A DNA stretch of 64,000 nucleotides from an uncultured Flavobacteriaceae bacterium (GTDB taxonomy: Bacteria > Bacteroidota > Bacteroidia > Flavobacteriales > Flavobacteriaceae): assembly GCA_943788165.1 (NCBI GenBank), contig CALSPF010000003.1, positions 305,191 through 369,190 of the forward strand. Reading direction: 5' to 3'. How positions within the stretch are numbered: the first letter of the stretch is position 1; each line of letters opens with the position of its first letter. Made by a program: the position numbers and the translations under genes. The notes beneath the pieces were generated by a model that saw only the letters and a list, made by a program, of their open reading frames with translations, did not search any database and was not told the DNA's origin. This document shows positions 1-8,354 of this stretch, piece by piece.

Positions 1-546
1 GACTGGGCCCACACCTGCTGGAGTTCCCGTAAAAAGTATATCACCTATTTTTAAGGTGAAAAATTGTGAAACATAGGCGATTAACTCATCTATCTTCCAC
101 AGCATGAGACTGGACGATCCCGACTGAACAGTTTCACCATTCTTGGTTAAGCTGAAAGTCAAATCATCCACATGGGGTAAACTGTCTTTTGGAAGCCATT
201 TCCCCACTACAGCAGCTCCATCAAAACCCTTGGCTTTTTCCCAAGGCAAACCTTTGGCTTTTAGTTTAGCTTGAAGATCGCGCGCAGTGAAGTCGATTCC
301 AAGACCTATTTGGTCGTAATATTTATGGGCAAACTTGGGCTGAATATGTTTCCCTATTCGATTTATTTTGACCAAAACTTCCACTTCATGATGAACATCT
401 TGCGAAAATTCGGGTATAAAAAAAGGCTGCCCTTTGAGGAGTATGGAAGTGTCGGGTTTTAAAAACACAACTGGATCAGTAGGCTTTTCATTTTTCAACT
501 CTTTAATGTGATCGGTATAGTTTCGACCAATGCAAATAATTTTCAT
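1..546 (-). CDS. Fumarylacetoacetate hydrolase family protein (3' end outside window)
   Basis: The reading frame starts at the ATG at 546 and runs off the left edge after 182 codons. The protein opens MKIICIGRNYTDH, the usual start of short FAH-fold proteins (about 200 aa, YcgM/fumarylpyruvate hydrolase type), and has HHEVEVLV (the paired metal-binding Glu region) and GDILFTGTPAGVGP near the end. These enzymes hydrolyse or decarboxylate acylpyruvates or oxaloacetate in the cytosol; the substrate cannot be told. The start codon directly follows the TAG of the upstream exonuclease gene, so the two are probably translationally coupled. Only about 20 residues should be missing. It is distinct from the FAH-family gene of the catabolic island. 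Confidence 0.85.
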   Translation of the reverse strand, partial: MKIICIGRNYTDHIKELKNEKPTDPVVFLKPDTSILLKGQPFFIPEFSQDVHHEVEVLVKINRIGKHIQPKFAHKYYDQIGLGIDFTARDLQAKLKAKGLPWEKAKGFDGAAVVGKWLPKDSLPHVDDLTFSLTKNGETVQSGSSSLMLWKIDELIAYVSQFFTLKIGDILFTGTPAGVGPV

Positions 547-1320
547 CTATTTTCCACTATTGAGTTTCTGCAATCTTAGGGCGGTTAGTATTTTCTTGGT
601 GTAAAGGGGGAAATCCGCATTGACTAACCAGCCAAAATAACCCGGTTCTTTTTCAAGTATCTCGTCAACCGTTTTCCCTTTGTGCTTTCCAAAAGAGAAA
701 GTGGGCACATTATCTTTGTTATACACAATGAAACCAGCAACATCTACAGTGCGTTTATGGGAAGAGAACTCACTTAAAAAAGCGGTCGTATTTTCCAACT
801 CTTCATAACGGTCAAGCTGTGCCAGTAGAACGTCGCAGGTTGCCTCTGTGTCGGCCATGGCCGAATGAGCATTGATCAATTCTTTATCACAGTAAAACTT
901 GAGGGCAGCACCAAGGGTTCTTTTCTCCATTTTATGGAAAATGGTTTGTACGTCGACCGTCTTGTGGCGGGTGAGATCAAAATCGACTTCAGCACGCATA
1001 AATTCTTCTGCCAGCAAGGGAATATCAAAACGATCAGAGTTAAAACCCGCAAGATCACAGTCTTTGATATAGGCATGAATTTCGCTGGCCAATTGTTTAA
1101 AAACCGGTGCATTGACAACCTTATCATCGGTAATACCATGTACGTCTGAGGCGCCCTTAGGAATAGGCATACCTGGATTGACCAACCAGGTTTTTCCTTC
1201 TCGGTTTCCGTTAGGGAGTAGTTTGAGAATGGCAATTTCAACAATGCGATCTGAAACCACATTTACTCCAGTTGTTTCAAGATCAAAAAAGCAAAGTGAT
1301 CGGTGAAGTTCTAGTCCCAT
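547..1320 (-). CDS. DnaQ-like DEDDh 3'-5' exonuclease
   Basis: 257 aa protein of the DNA polymerase III epsilon/DnaQ superfamily. Motif ExoI is FDLETTG (D13, E15), ExoII lies in AGFNSDRFD (D96), and the DEDDh histidine and last aspartate are H152 and D157 in HSAMADTEA. The C-terminal part from about residue 205, with FGKHKGKTVDEI, is a small domain seen behind exonucleases of this kind (DUF3820-like). The enzyme should degrade single-stranded 3' ends in repair or proofreading rather than be the replicative epsilon subunit, which cannot be excluded. It abuts the downstream FAH gene (stop 547, start 546) and lies 9 bp after the E2 gene, so the three probably form one transcript. Confidence 0.85.
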   Translation of the reverse strand: MGLELHRSLCFFDLETTGVNVVSDRIVEIAILKLLPNGNREGKTWLVNPGMPIPKGASDVHGITDDKVVNAPVFKQLASEIHAYIKDCDLAGFNSDRFDIPLLAEEFMRAEVDFDLTRHKTVDVQTIFHKMEKRTLGAALKFYCDKELINAHSAMADTEATCDVLLAQLDRYEELENTTAFLSEFSSHKRTVDVAGFIVYNKDNVPTFSFGKHKGKTVDEILEKEPGYFGWLVNADFPLYTKKILTALRLQKLNSGK

Positions 1321-1329
1321 AGTTAGTAT

Positions 1330-2661
1330 TTAAAATGTTATTGATGTGTCCCATTGCTCAAGATAGTTGGCAACAGCTTTCACAAACTGACCTCCCATTG
1401 CACCGTTAATGATACGATGATCATAACTGTGCGATAAAATCATTTTTCTTCGGATTCCAACAAAATCGCCATCAGCAGTTTCGATGACAGCTGGCATCTT
1501 ACGAATAACCCCAAGGGCTATGATCCCGACTTGTGGCTGATTGATGATGGGTGTTCCTGTTATAGACCCAAAGTTACCAATATTGGTTACGGTATATGTT
1601 CCTCCTTGCACTTCTTCGGGTTGCAATTGATTGAGGCGGGCACGATTGGACAAATCGTTTACCGCCTTGGCCAAACCGACCAAGTTTAAATGGTCTGCCT
1701 TCTTAATGACCGGAACAATTAAGTTTCCATCGCCCAAGGCAGTGGCCATGCCAATATTGATGTTGCGTTTTTGTATTATTTGGTCTCCATTGACCGAACT
1801 ATTCAACAACGGAAATTCTTTCAATGCATGTATGATGGCTGAAATAAAAATGGGTGTAAAAGTTAACTTCTCCCCTTCTCTAGCCTGAAATTGTCCTTTC
1901 GTCTTCTCACGCCAATCCCATAAATCTGTTACATCAGCTTCGACATAGGATTGAACATGTACAGAAGTATTCTTACTTTCTGTCATGTGATTGGAGATGA
2001 GTTTCCCCATGCGGCTCATTTCGATAATTTGGTCTTCTCCAGATACGATTGGAGGAGGTGGCGACTTGGATGCTTGTTGAGCAGAAATAAGCACATCTTT
2101 ATTTGTAGATATAGCCGTTTTATCTCTATCTTCTAAATAGGCAAAAATATCTTTTTTGGTTACCCGATTACTTTCTCCATTCCCTGGAATAGTTTCAAGC
2201 TCTTCTGCAGAAATACCTTCAGCTGCAGCAATATTTCGCACCAAAGGAGAGTAAAAACGTGTCGAATCTTGGTTTTTAGGTAACGGTAAATCCGTTGGTT
2301 CAGCCGGAGCAATGGGTGCCTCTACCATTTCAATGATTTCTTGAGGCAGCGGCGGCATTTCCTGCTCTTGCTCAGCGGTCACTTGCAGCGGAACAACTTC
2401 TTCAACTGTGTTTTCAATAGCGGCTGATTCAATAACGGCAATAACATCACCGACTTGAATAACATCGTTGACATTAAATCGCTTTTCAACAAGTGTACCT
2501 GCAACATCAGACGGAACGTCAGAATCTACTTTGTCGGTGGCCACTTCCAAAACTGAATCATCAATTTCAATGGTGTCGCCAACTTCTTTTAACCAAGCGG
2601 TTAAAGTAGCTTCGGTTACACTCTCCCCCATTGAGGGTAGTTTAAGCATAAATTTTCCCAT
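1330..2661 (-). CDS. Dihydrolipoamide acyltransferase (E2) of a 2-oxoacid dehydrogenase complex
   Basis: 443 aa with the full E2 layout: lipoyl domain at about 1-78 with the lipoyl lysine in ATDKVDSD; an acidic/proline linker; a peripheral-subunit-binding domain at about 137-175 (YSPLVRNIAAAEGIS); and a CoA-dependent acyltransferase domain at about 215-440. It most resembles the branched-chain 2-oxoacid or general 2-oxoacid E2 of flavobacteria, which transfers acyl groups from E1 to CoA. The usual active-site motif HRxxDG reads HRIING here, so the conserved Asp is Asn. No E1 or E3 gene is nearby. The ATG at 2661 is the only sensible start; the gene lies upstream of the exonuclease gene and 60 bp downstream of recR. 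Confidence 0.9.
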   Translation of the reverse strand: MGKFMLKLPSMGESVTEATLTAWLKEVGDTIEIDDSVLEVATDKVDSDVPSDVAGTLVEKRFNVNDVIQVGDVIAVIESAAIENTVEEVVPLQVTAEQEQEMPPLPQEIIEMVEAPIAPAEPTDLPLPKNQDSTRFYSPLVRNIAAAEGISAEELETIPGNGESNRVTKKDIFAYLEDRDKTAISTNKDVLISAQQASKSPPPPIVSGEDQIIEMSRMGKLISNHMTESKNTSVHVQSYVEADVTDLWDWREKTKGQFQAREGEKLTFTPIFISAIIHALKEFPLLNSSVNGDQIIQKRNINIGMATALGDGNLIVPVIKKADHLNLVGLAKAVNDLSNRARLNQLQPEEVQGGTYTVTNIGNFGSITGTPIINQPQVGIIALGVIRKMPAVIETADGDFVGIRRKMILSHSYDHRIINGAMGGQFVKAVANYLEQWDTSITF

Positions 2662-2721
2662 GTGACATCTACATTTTAAGGCGATACAAAGGTACCAAAA
2701 TTCTACTAGACTTTGCCTTTC

Positions 2722-3336
2722 TTAGGAAAGAGAGTCCTCATAAGGCACACGCTTGAGTATACTTCTCCCTAAGGTTACCTCATCGGTGTATTCTAGCTCA
2801 TCGCCCACGGGGATTCCCCGAGCTATTGTTGAAATTTTCACCTCAAAAGAGTGAATTTGTTTGTTGATATAAAAAATGGTTGTGTCGCCTTCCATGGTGG
2901 CACTCAAGGCAAAAATAACTTCTTTGACCGTACCCAGTTTAACTTTCTCTACCAACGAATTGATGGTTAAATCGTGGGGGCCAACTCCGTCTATTGGAGA
3001 AATCACACCATTGAGGACATGGTATTTACCCTTGAATTGTCCTGTATTTTCAATGGCCATTACATCGCGGATATCTTCAACTACACACAATTGAGTGGCG
3101 TCTCGAGCAGGACTGGCACAAATTTCGCATAGTGCAACATCAGATAAGTTATGACACTGTTCGCAAAAAATAACTTCCGTCCGATAAGCGTCCAAGGCCT
3201 TGGTCATGGCGAGTGTTTGCTCTTTGGGCTGTTTCAATAAATGCAACACCATGCGCAATGCAGTACGCTTTCCAATACCGGGTAATTGCGCCATTTCATT
3301 TACGGCCTGTTCCAATAATTTTGAGGAGAATTCCAT
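2722..3336 (-). CDS. recR: Recombination protein RecR
   Basis: 204 aa, normal RecR length. Helix-hairpin-helix [12 protein letters not shown] at about 18-29, a four-Cys zinc finger (CEQCHN...CEIC) at about 58-73, and a Toprim domain beginning LCVVED with the PIDGVGP loop and the C-terminal [14 protein letters not shown] segment. RecR works with RecO (and RecF) to load RecA on SSB-coated gapped DNA. It is divergently oriented to the symporter at 3390, with 53 bp between the start codons, so both promoters must sit in or overlap that gap. Confidence 0.97.
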   Translation of the reverse strand: MEFSSKLLEQAVNEMAQLPGIGKRTALRMVLHLLKQPKEQTLAMTKALDAYRTEVIFCEQCHNLSDVALCEICASPARDATQLCVVEDIRDVMAIENTGQFKGKYHVLNGVISPIDGVGPHDLTINSLVEKVKLGTVKEVIFALSATMEGDTTIFYINKQIHSFEVKISTIARGIPVGDELEYTDEVTLGRSILKRVPYEDSLS

Positions 3337-3389
3337 GAGGTCAAATTTACAAATTCTCGATTGATTTTTCTTTTATACCTTTATAAAAT

Positions 3390-4856
3390 ATGATTACACC
3401 TAGCTTTATTCTCGCCCTCATTATTGGCTACTTTTTGATCTTGATTGCTATCTCCTATTTCACAGGGAAAGAAGACACCAATGCAGGTTTTTTTACCGCC
3501 AATAGAAATGCACCTTGGTATGTGGTTGCTTTTGGTATGGTAGGCGCCTCGCTTTCTGGTGTGACCTTCATTTCGGTTCCTGGCTGGGTCGACAGTTCTC
3601 AGTTCAACTATTTTCAAGTTGTCTTGGGCTATGGCGTGGGCTATTTTGTGGTGGCCTACGTGTTGCTTCCCATTTACTACACCAACAATGTAACCTCTAT
3701 TTATGAATATTTAGCCAAGCGATTGGGACGAAATAGCCATAAAGCTGGAGCCTTTTTTTTCTTTATTTCACGCGTCTTGGGTGCAGCATTTCGTTTGTTC
3801 TTGGTTGCCATTGTTTTACAGCAATTTATTTTTGACGCCTGGAATGTACCTTTCGAGCTAACCGTTGTATTATCCATTACATTGATTTGGGTCTATACCC
3901 AAAAAGGTGGAATCAAAACCATACTATGGACCGACACCCTGCAAACAACCCTCATGATTGCAGCTGTATTTCTCTCCATTACCTATATCAACCAAGCCTT
4001 GGATTGGAGTTTTGTGGAGTTTATCCAATCATCAGAATTTGACCAATACAATACAGTCTTTGTTACAGACTCTCTGCTTGAACGTGGGTATTTTATCAAA
4101 TCGTTCATTGGCGGAGCCTTTGTCACAATTTGTATGACAGGGCTAGATCAAGACATGATGCAAAAAAACTTGAGCTGTCGAAATTTAAAAGATGCGCAAA
4201 AAAACATGGTGGTTTTCAGCATTGTCTTGGTCATTGTCACCGGACTTTTCATGCTGTTGGGGGCATTACTTTACATCTATGCTAAAAAAGGAGGTATTGC
4301 CTTACCGATGATGGACGGAAAGCCGAAAACAGATTTACTGTTTCCTGAAATTGCCTTGAATGGAAAACTTGGCCTTGGTGTTGCTATTACGTTTATTTTA
4401 GGTTTAATTGCTGCAGCCTACAGTAGTGCAGACAGTGCACTTACCTCCTTGACCACCTCTTTTTGTATCGATTTTTTATCGCTTAAAGAACATTCTACCG
4501 AGCAACAAAAAAAGATTCGCAAGCAAACCCATATCGGCATGAGCGTCCTATTGATTTTAGTGGTTATAGCTTTCAAACACATCTTGGATCGAAATGTAAT
4601 TGATGGTCTTTTAACGGTTGCTGGCTATACTTATGGCCCCCTTTTGGGCTTGTTCTCTTTCGGGATTTTCACTTCCTATCAAATACACGATAAAAAAGTG
4701 TGGATTGTGGTTTTCACCTCGGTACTCCTTACTAGTGTTGTTGGAAGCATTGATGCGTCCTACCTCGGTGGATATCAAATTGGTTATGAATTACTTCCGC
4801 TAAACGGGTTGTTCACTTTCCTTGGCTTAGTATTGATTCGTCGCAAGGAGAACTAA
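3390..4856 (+). CDS. Sodium/solute symporter (SSS family)
   Basis: 488 aa integral membrane protein with about 13 hydrophobic segments, starting with an N-terminal helix (residues 5-24). The stretch [18 protein letters not shown] is the conserved sodium-binding region of SSS transporters; the segment [17 protein letters not shown] near residue 345 is the second conserved sodium-site helix. Substrate unknown: flavobacterial members are annotated variously as proline, sialic-acid or vitamin symporters. Its last 30 bp overlap the 3' end of the convergent CoA-binding gene (4827-4856). Confidence 0.9.
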   Translation: MITPSFILALIIGYFLILIAISYFTGKEDTNAGFFTANRNAPWYVVAFGMVGASLSGVTFISVPGWVDSSQFNYFQVVLGYGVGYFVVAYVLLPIYYTNNVTSIYEYLAKRLGRNSHKAGAFFFFISRVLGAAFRLFLVAIVLQQFIFDAWNVPFELTVVLSITLIWVYTQKGGIKTILWTDTLQTTLMIAAVFLSITYINQALDWSFVEFIQSSEFDQYNTVFVTDSLLERGYFIKSFIGGAFVTICMTGLDQDMMQKNLSCRNLKDAQKNMVVFSIVLVIVTGLFMLLGALLYIYAKKGGIALPMMDGKPKTDLLFPEIALNGKLGLGVAITFILGLIAAAYSSADSALTSLTTSFCIDFLSLKEHSTEQQKKIRKQTHIGMSVLLILVVIAFKHILDRNVIDGLLTVAGYTYGPLLGLFSFGIFTSYQIHDKKVWIVVFTSVLLTSVVGSIDASYLGGYQIGYELLPLNGLFTFLGLVLIRRKEN

Positions 4857-5183
4857 AGTACACGCTCGCTCTGCTTGGATTCCAATGGCTTGCAATAGAG
4901 ACTCAAAAGCTGGGTTTTCTGTACCCGGATTGAATAATACACGTCTTGGTCGTAAGGAAATCACATAGTCAAAATAGGCTTCTTGACGGGCTGGCCCAAG
5001 ATACAGCGTAACGGTATCTATACCTTCCCACGGTTGCTTTTCTGTTTCAATGGTATGACCCAAAACCTCTCCTGGGCGAAATCCCAAAGCAAGCAGTTCG
5101 TACTTATGTGCTGTTAATTTCTCGATGGCCTTGTAGGCATAACGTTCTGGATTGGTGGAGGCACCCAACACTAATGTTTTCAT
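4827..5183 (-). CDS. Small CoA-binding (Rossmann) protein
   Basis: 118 aa with the CoA-binding domain of the YccU type: [19 protein letters not shown] is the nucleotide-binding beta-alpha unit and FNPGTENP is the usual C-terminal loop. Such stand-alone domains bind CoA or acyl-CoA; the function is unknown. The gene begins one base after the stop of the upstream fabH-like gene, so the two are co-transcribed. Its 3' end overlaps the convergent symporter gene by 30 bp and no terminator hairpin fits between them. Confidence 0.85.
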   Translation of the reverse strand: MKTLVLGASTNPERYAYKAIEKLTAHKYELLALGFRPGEVLGHTIETEKQPWEGIDTVTLYLGPARQEAYFDYVISLRPRRVLFNPGTENPAFESLLQAIGIQAERACTLVLLATNQY

Positions 5184-5184
5184 C

Positions 5185-6192
5185 CTACCAATGCATTAAT
5201 GTGCTTCCCCAGGTAAAGCCACTACCAAAAGCAGCCAAGACAACTTTGTCACCTTCTTTAATTTTACCTTCTTCCCACGCTTCTGTTAGCGCAATTGGAA
5301 TGGAAGCTGCAGTAGTGTTACCATAGCGCATGATGTTGTTGTATACTTGATCGTCGCGCAATTGGAATTTCTTTTGAATAAATTGAGAGATCCTAAGATT
5401 GGCTTGATGCGGCACAAACATGTCGATATCGCTTGCTGCCCAGTTGTTCTTTTGTAAACCTTCATTGATTACTTCAGAAAAACGCACCACAGCGTGTTTG
5501 AATACAGTTTGTCCATTCATGTAGGGATAGTAGCTCTCGTCCGTTGGATCATTTTCGGCAATAATTTCAGGAACCCATCGCATGGTACTTGGCCCAATAA
5601 GGGAAAGTTCTTCGGCATGCTGACCTTCAGAATATAGGTGAGAAGATAAAATACCTTTGTTTGGATCTTCTTCTCGGGTCAGCACTGCTGCTCCTGCTCC
5701 ATCGCCAAAGATGACTGAAACACCGCGGCCACGTGTGGTAAAATCAAGTCCTCCGGAATGATTTTCAGCGCCAATGACCAACACATTTTTATACATCCCC
5801 GTCTTGATAAATTGATCTGCGGTTGACAAACCATAAATAAAACCAGAACACTGCATACGAATATCCATGGCTGGACAGGCTGGTATGCCCAATAATTTTT
5901 GCACCAATACTCCCGAACCAGGAAAATAATAATCTGGACTTAGGGTAGCAAACAGAATCATGTCAATATCCTCTGGCGCACGATTGGCACGTTCCAATGC
6001 AATTAAAGCGGCCTTGTTTCCCATGGTGGCTGGAGAATCTCCACTCCCTTTAACAATGTGACGTCTTTCTTTTATACCCGTTCTCTCGGTAATCCACTCG
6101 TCCGATGTGTCAATCAATTTAGAGAGGTCTTCGTTGGTTACTATATTATCAGGTAAGAATTTACCCATTCCGATTATTCGCGAATTGTACAT
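5185..6192 (-). CDS. 3-oxoacyl-ACP synthase III family protein (FabH-like)
   Basis: 335 aa thiolase-fold ketosynthase. The catalytic triad of the KAS III family is visible: C115 in MQCSGF, H262 in VPHQAN and N292 in YGNTTAAS. FabH condenses acetyl-CoA with malonyl-ACP to start fatty acid synthesis; flavobacteria have several paralogues, and this one is outside any fab cluster, so it may instead serve a special fatty acid, a flexirubin-like or a secondary product. It is followed by the CoA-binding protein with a one-base gap, which hints at a shared acyl-CoA substrate. Confidence 0.88.
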   Translation of the reverse strand: MYNSRIIGMGKFLPDNIVTNEDLSKLIDTSDEWITERTGIKERRHIVKGSGDSPATMGNKAALIALERANRAPEDIDMILFATLSPDYYFPGSGVLVQKLLGIPACPAMDIRMQCSGFIYGLSTADQFIKTGMYKNVLVIGAENHSGGLDFTTRGRGVSVIFGDGAGAAVLTREEDPNKGILSSHLYSEGQHAEELSLIGPSTMRWVPEIIAENDPTDESYYPYMNGQTVFKHAVVRFSEVINEGLQKNNWAASDIDMFVPHQANLRISQFIQKKFQLRDDQVYNNIMRYGNTTAASIPIALTEAWEEGKIKEGDKVVLAAFGSGFTWGSTLMHW

Positions 6193-6243
6193 AAAATGTA
6201 GTTAGATTATTTGGATGTGTGTAGCTAAAATAGGGAAAGAAAA

Positions 6244-7551
6244 TTAAATATAGCACTTGTAGTTATCCACAACAATTTCTGCCTTTAGATCGTGCATCAA
6301 ATTATATAATCCAAAGAAGGTTCTATTGATATAAAGAAAATGACGTGATCCTCTGTTTCCGTTTAACTTACGCAGGTATTCATCGTTGGCCAAACGGTCG
6401 CTGATCGATGCGATTTTACCCCAGAAGGTACTGTCGGAAAAATCAAAAGTTTCTCCGTGGAATGGAAAGGTGAAAATACTTAGCATGTCGTGAAAAAGCG
6501 CGACGATGTATTTTTTTGCCTCAGGAGAATCGTCATCTCGTAGGATTTCTAATTCGGTAATTTTCTCCGTAAAAAATTCGATATCGTTAATTGCCTTCGC
6601 ATTCGAAAGCTCGAAATAGGGCACATAAAATTCATCTGGAATTTCTTTAATACAACCAAAATCGATAGCTATCAACTCGGCTTTATCAGTGATCAAGAAA
6701 TTTCCCGGATGTGGGTCGGCGTGCACACTACGCAAAATATGCATTTGATACATATAGAAATCCCACAGTGTTTGTCCCAAACGATTGTTCTTTTCTTTGT
6801 CTGTATTGTTTTTGGTGTATTCTGATAAGTGAATACCTTCCATCCAATCCATAGTGAGTATTTTTTCACAGGAATAGTCTGCATAATAATTGGGGAACAA
6901 CAAATTTGGAATCCCCGCACACTTTTCGCGTATGGATTCACTTTGAGCAAGCTCGAGGGTGTAATTGGTTTCCTCCATTAACTTCCCTTCAATTTCTTTG
7001 AAGAATTTCTCGGTGTCCTGCCCTTTAAGGTTAAACATACGAGAAGCAACGGGCTTGACCAATGCGAGGTCTGAACCTATGCTGTTTGCCACTCCAGGAT
7101 ATTGAATTTTAACGGCTAATTTTTTTCCATTCTTATTGGCCAAGTGCACTTGACCTATGCTGGCAGCATTCACCGATTCGGGCGCAAACGTATCAAAAAT
7201 ATCTTCTGGATATTCCCCAAAGTATTTTTTAAAGGTCTTTCGCACCAAGGGTCCTGACAAAGGCGGTACAGAAAACTGAGCCAAGCTGAAACGGTCTACA
7301 TAGGCAGAAGGGAGTAAATTCTTCTCCATGCTCAACATCTGGGCTACCTTTAGAGCACTACCTTTTAAGGTTTTGAGGCCATCATAAATATCTTTGGCAT
7401 TTTCTTGGTCAAGGTTTTCGCGGGCATTTTCTGGGTCAATGATTTTGTCCCCAATGTATTTGATATAGTTTCCACCAAGTTTAACCCCTGTAGACACTAG
7501 TTTGCTCGCACGTTCAATTTTCCCAGTTGGTATTCGATCTAATGTTTTCAA
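6244..7551 (-). CDS. ABC1/UbiB/COQ8-family atypical kinase-like ATPase
   Basis: 435 aa. Kinase-like landmarks: lysine K148 in LAVKIQYPG, catalytic-loop motif HADPHPGN at 277-284 and the metal-binding DFG at 297-299. The family-specific N-terminal KxGQ motif reads KVAQ (68-71), so its glycine is alanine. UbiB/COQ8 proteins are ATPases that support quinone or lipid metabolism at the membrane; here menaquinone or lipid handling is plausible. The start is TTG at 7551, directly after the TAA of the TetR-like gene. No ATG is available nearby and MKTLDRIPTGK is the natural N terminus. This strongly suggests coupling of the two genes. Confidence 0.85.
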   Translation of the reverse strand: MKTLDRIPTGKIERASKLVSTGVKLGGNYIKYIGDKIIDPENARENLDQENAKDIYDGLKTLKGSALKVAQMLSMEKNLLPSAYVDRFSLAQFSVPPLSGPLVRKTFKKYFGEYPEDIFDTFAPESVNAASIGQVHLANKNGKKLAVKIQYPGVANSIGSDLALVKPVASRMFNLKGQDTEKFFKEIEGKLMEETNYTLELAQSESIREKCAGIPNLLFPNYYADYSCEKILTMDWMEGIHLSEYTKNNTDKEKNNRLGQTLWDFYMYQMHILRSVHADPHPGNFLITDKAELIAIDFGCIKEIPDEFYVPYFELSNAKAINDIEFFTEKITELEILRDDDSPEAKKYIVALFHDMLSIFTFPFHGETFDFSDSTFWGKIASISDRLANDEYLRKLNGNRGSRHFLYINRTFFGLYNLMHDLKAEIVVDNYKCYI

Positions 7552-8211
7552 TTATGCTTTTCCTGTTGTTTCTTTCCACAAAAATTTCCCCAAATCCAAC
7601 AAGGTTTCTAAACGCGTGTTGTCAAAAACTTCAAATGCTACTGTGACAGATTTTTCGATCAAGGCGTCCGTTTTCTCAAAACTGGCCGAACTGTCGTTCA
7701 TCCAAAATTTCATCAAGAGTAAGAGCTGTCCCCAAGTTGCTTCAGAAAATAATTCTGTAGGGTTCTGGGCTAAACGCGTTTTATCTTCATTTCCTTCTTC
7801 AATCAATTCTGCTGCAAAGGCCTTCACCGCTTTTCTCAATTGCTTCATCTGTCCCAAATTTTTCATGGGTTGCGCATTTTCATGCAAAGCAAATAACACA
7901 TAACTACGGTTCAACAAAAGCACCTCAAAGAAGGTATAGAAGAACGTCAGTAAACGATCTTTTCTGCTAAGGCTGTCAAAATGCTCGTTTTTTGCCAACA
8001 AGGCGGATGCATTGTCATAAAATGCCTGCCAAACTGCATGCTTAACGGAATCTAAAGAAGCATAGGTGTTATAAAACTCTGTTTCGTCAATACTGTTTTC
8101 TTTGCAAAATTTATACACCGAAGTTGGAAAGGCTTCATGTTCAAGAGCATGTTGGGTATACGTACTTAGGATGTTTGTTTTCATCGTTTCGGTTTTCGTC
8201 GCCATTTTCAT
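7552..8211 (-). CDS. TetR-like regulator paired with the ABC1 kinase
   Basis: About 219 aa from the ATG at 8211 (a further ATG lies at 8205). The N-terminal 50 residues fit a TetR-type helix-turn-helix (FPTSVYKFCKENSIDETEFYNTYAS), although the sequence is far from classic TetR; the rest is a helical ligand/dimer domain. It abuts the ABC1 gene, an arrangement expected of a dedicated partner. A -7 box TATCTTTG lies at 8226-8233 (minus strand), giving a leader of only about ten bases. Whether it represses its own operon is inference. Confidence 0.75.
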   Translation of the reverse strand: MKMATKTETMKTNILSTYTQHALEHEAFPTSVYKFCKENSIDETEFYNTYASLDSVKHAVWQAFYDNASALLAKNEHFDSLSRKDRLLTFFYTFFEVLLLNRSYVLFALHENAQPMKNLGQMKQLRKAVKAFAAELIEEGNEDKTRLAQNPTELFSEATWGQLLLLMKFWMNDSSASFEKTDALIEKSVTVAFEVFDNTRLETLLDLGKFLWKETTGKA

Positions 8212-8225
8212 CAATATTTAGTAGT

Positions 8226-8233
8226 CAAAGATA
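8226..8233 (-). promoter_or_regulatory. Bacteroidota -7 promoter element
   Basis: On the minus strand the sequence reads TATCTTTG, an exact TAnnTTTG box, 15 bases upstream of the TetR-like ATG at 8211. No good TTTG -33 element is seen at the right distance. Confidence 0.55.
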
Positions 8234-8354
8234 GTCAATGTTTATTCTTTTTTAAAAATAATTAAACAAAAAATAAGTAAATAAAAATGTCAATTTGTCA
8301 GCATTCAAAACTTGGAATTGTTTTTGCCCTAGTAGAAATAAAAAAACACACACT

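Noticed and set aside
865..1149. Plus-strand frames opposite the exonuclease, rpoB/rpoC and other genes
   Set aside because: They are antisense shadows of clear coding regions, without promoters or recognisable proteins.
8295..8354. TTG start adding 20 residues to HtpG
   Set aside because: The added segment has no homology to Hsp90 and overlaps the likely promoter region; ATG 8355 gives the standard N terminus.
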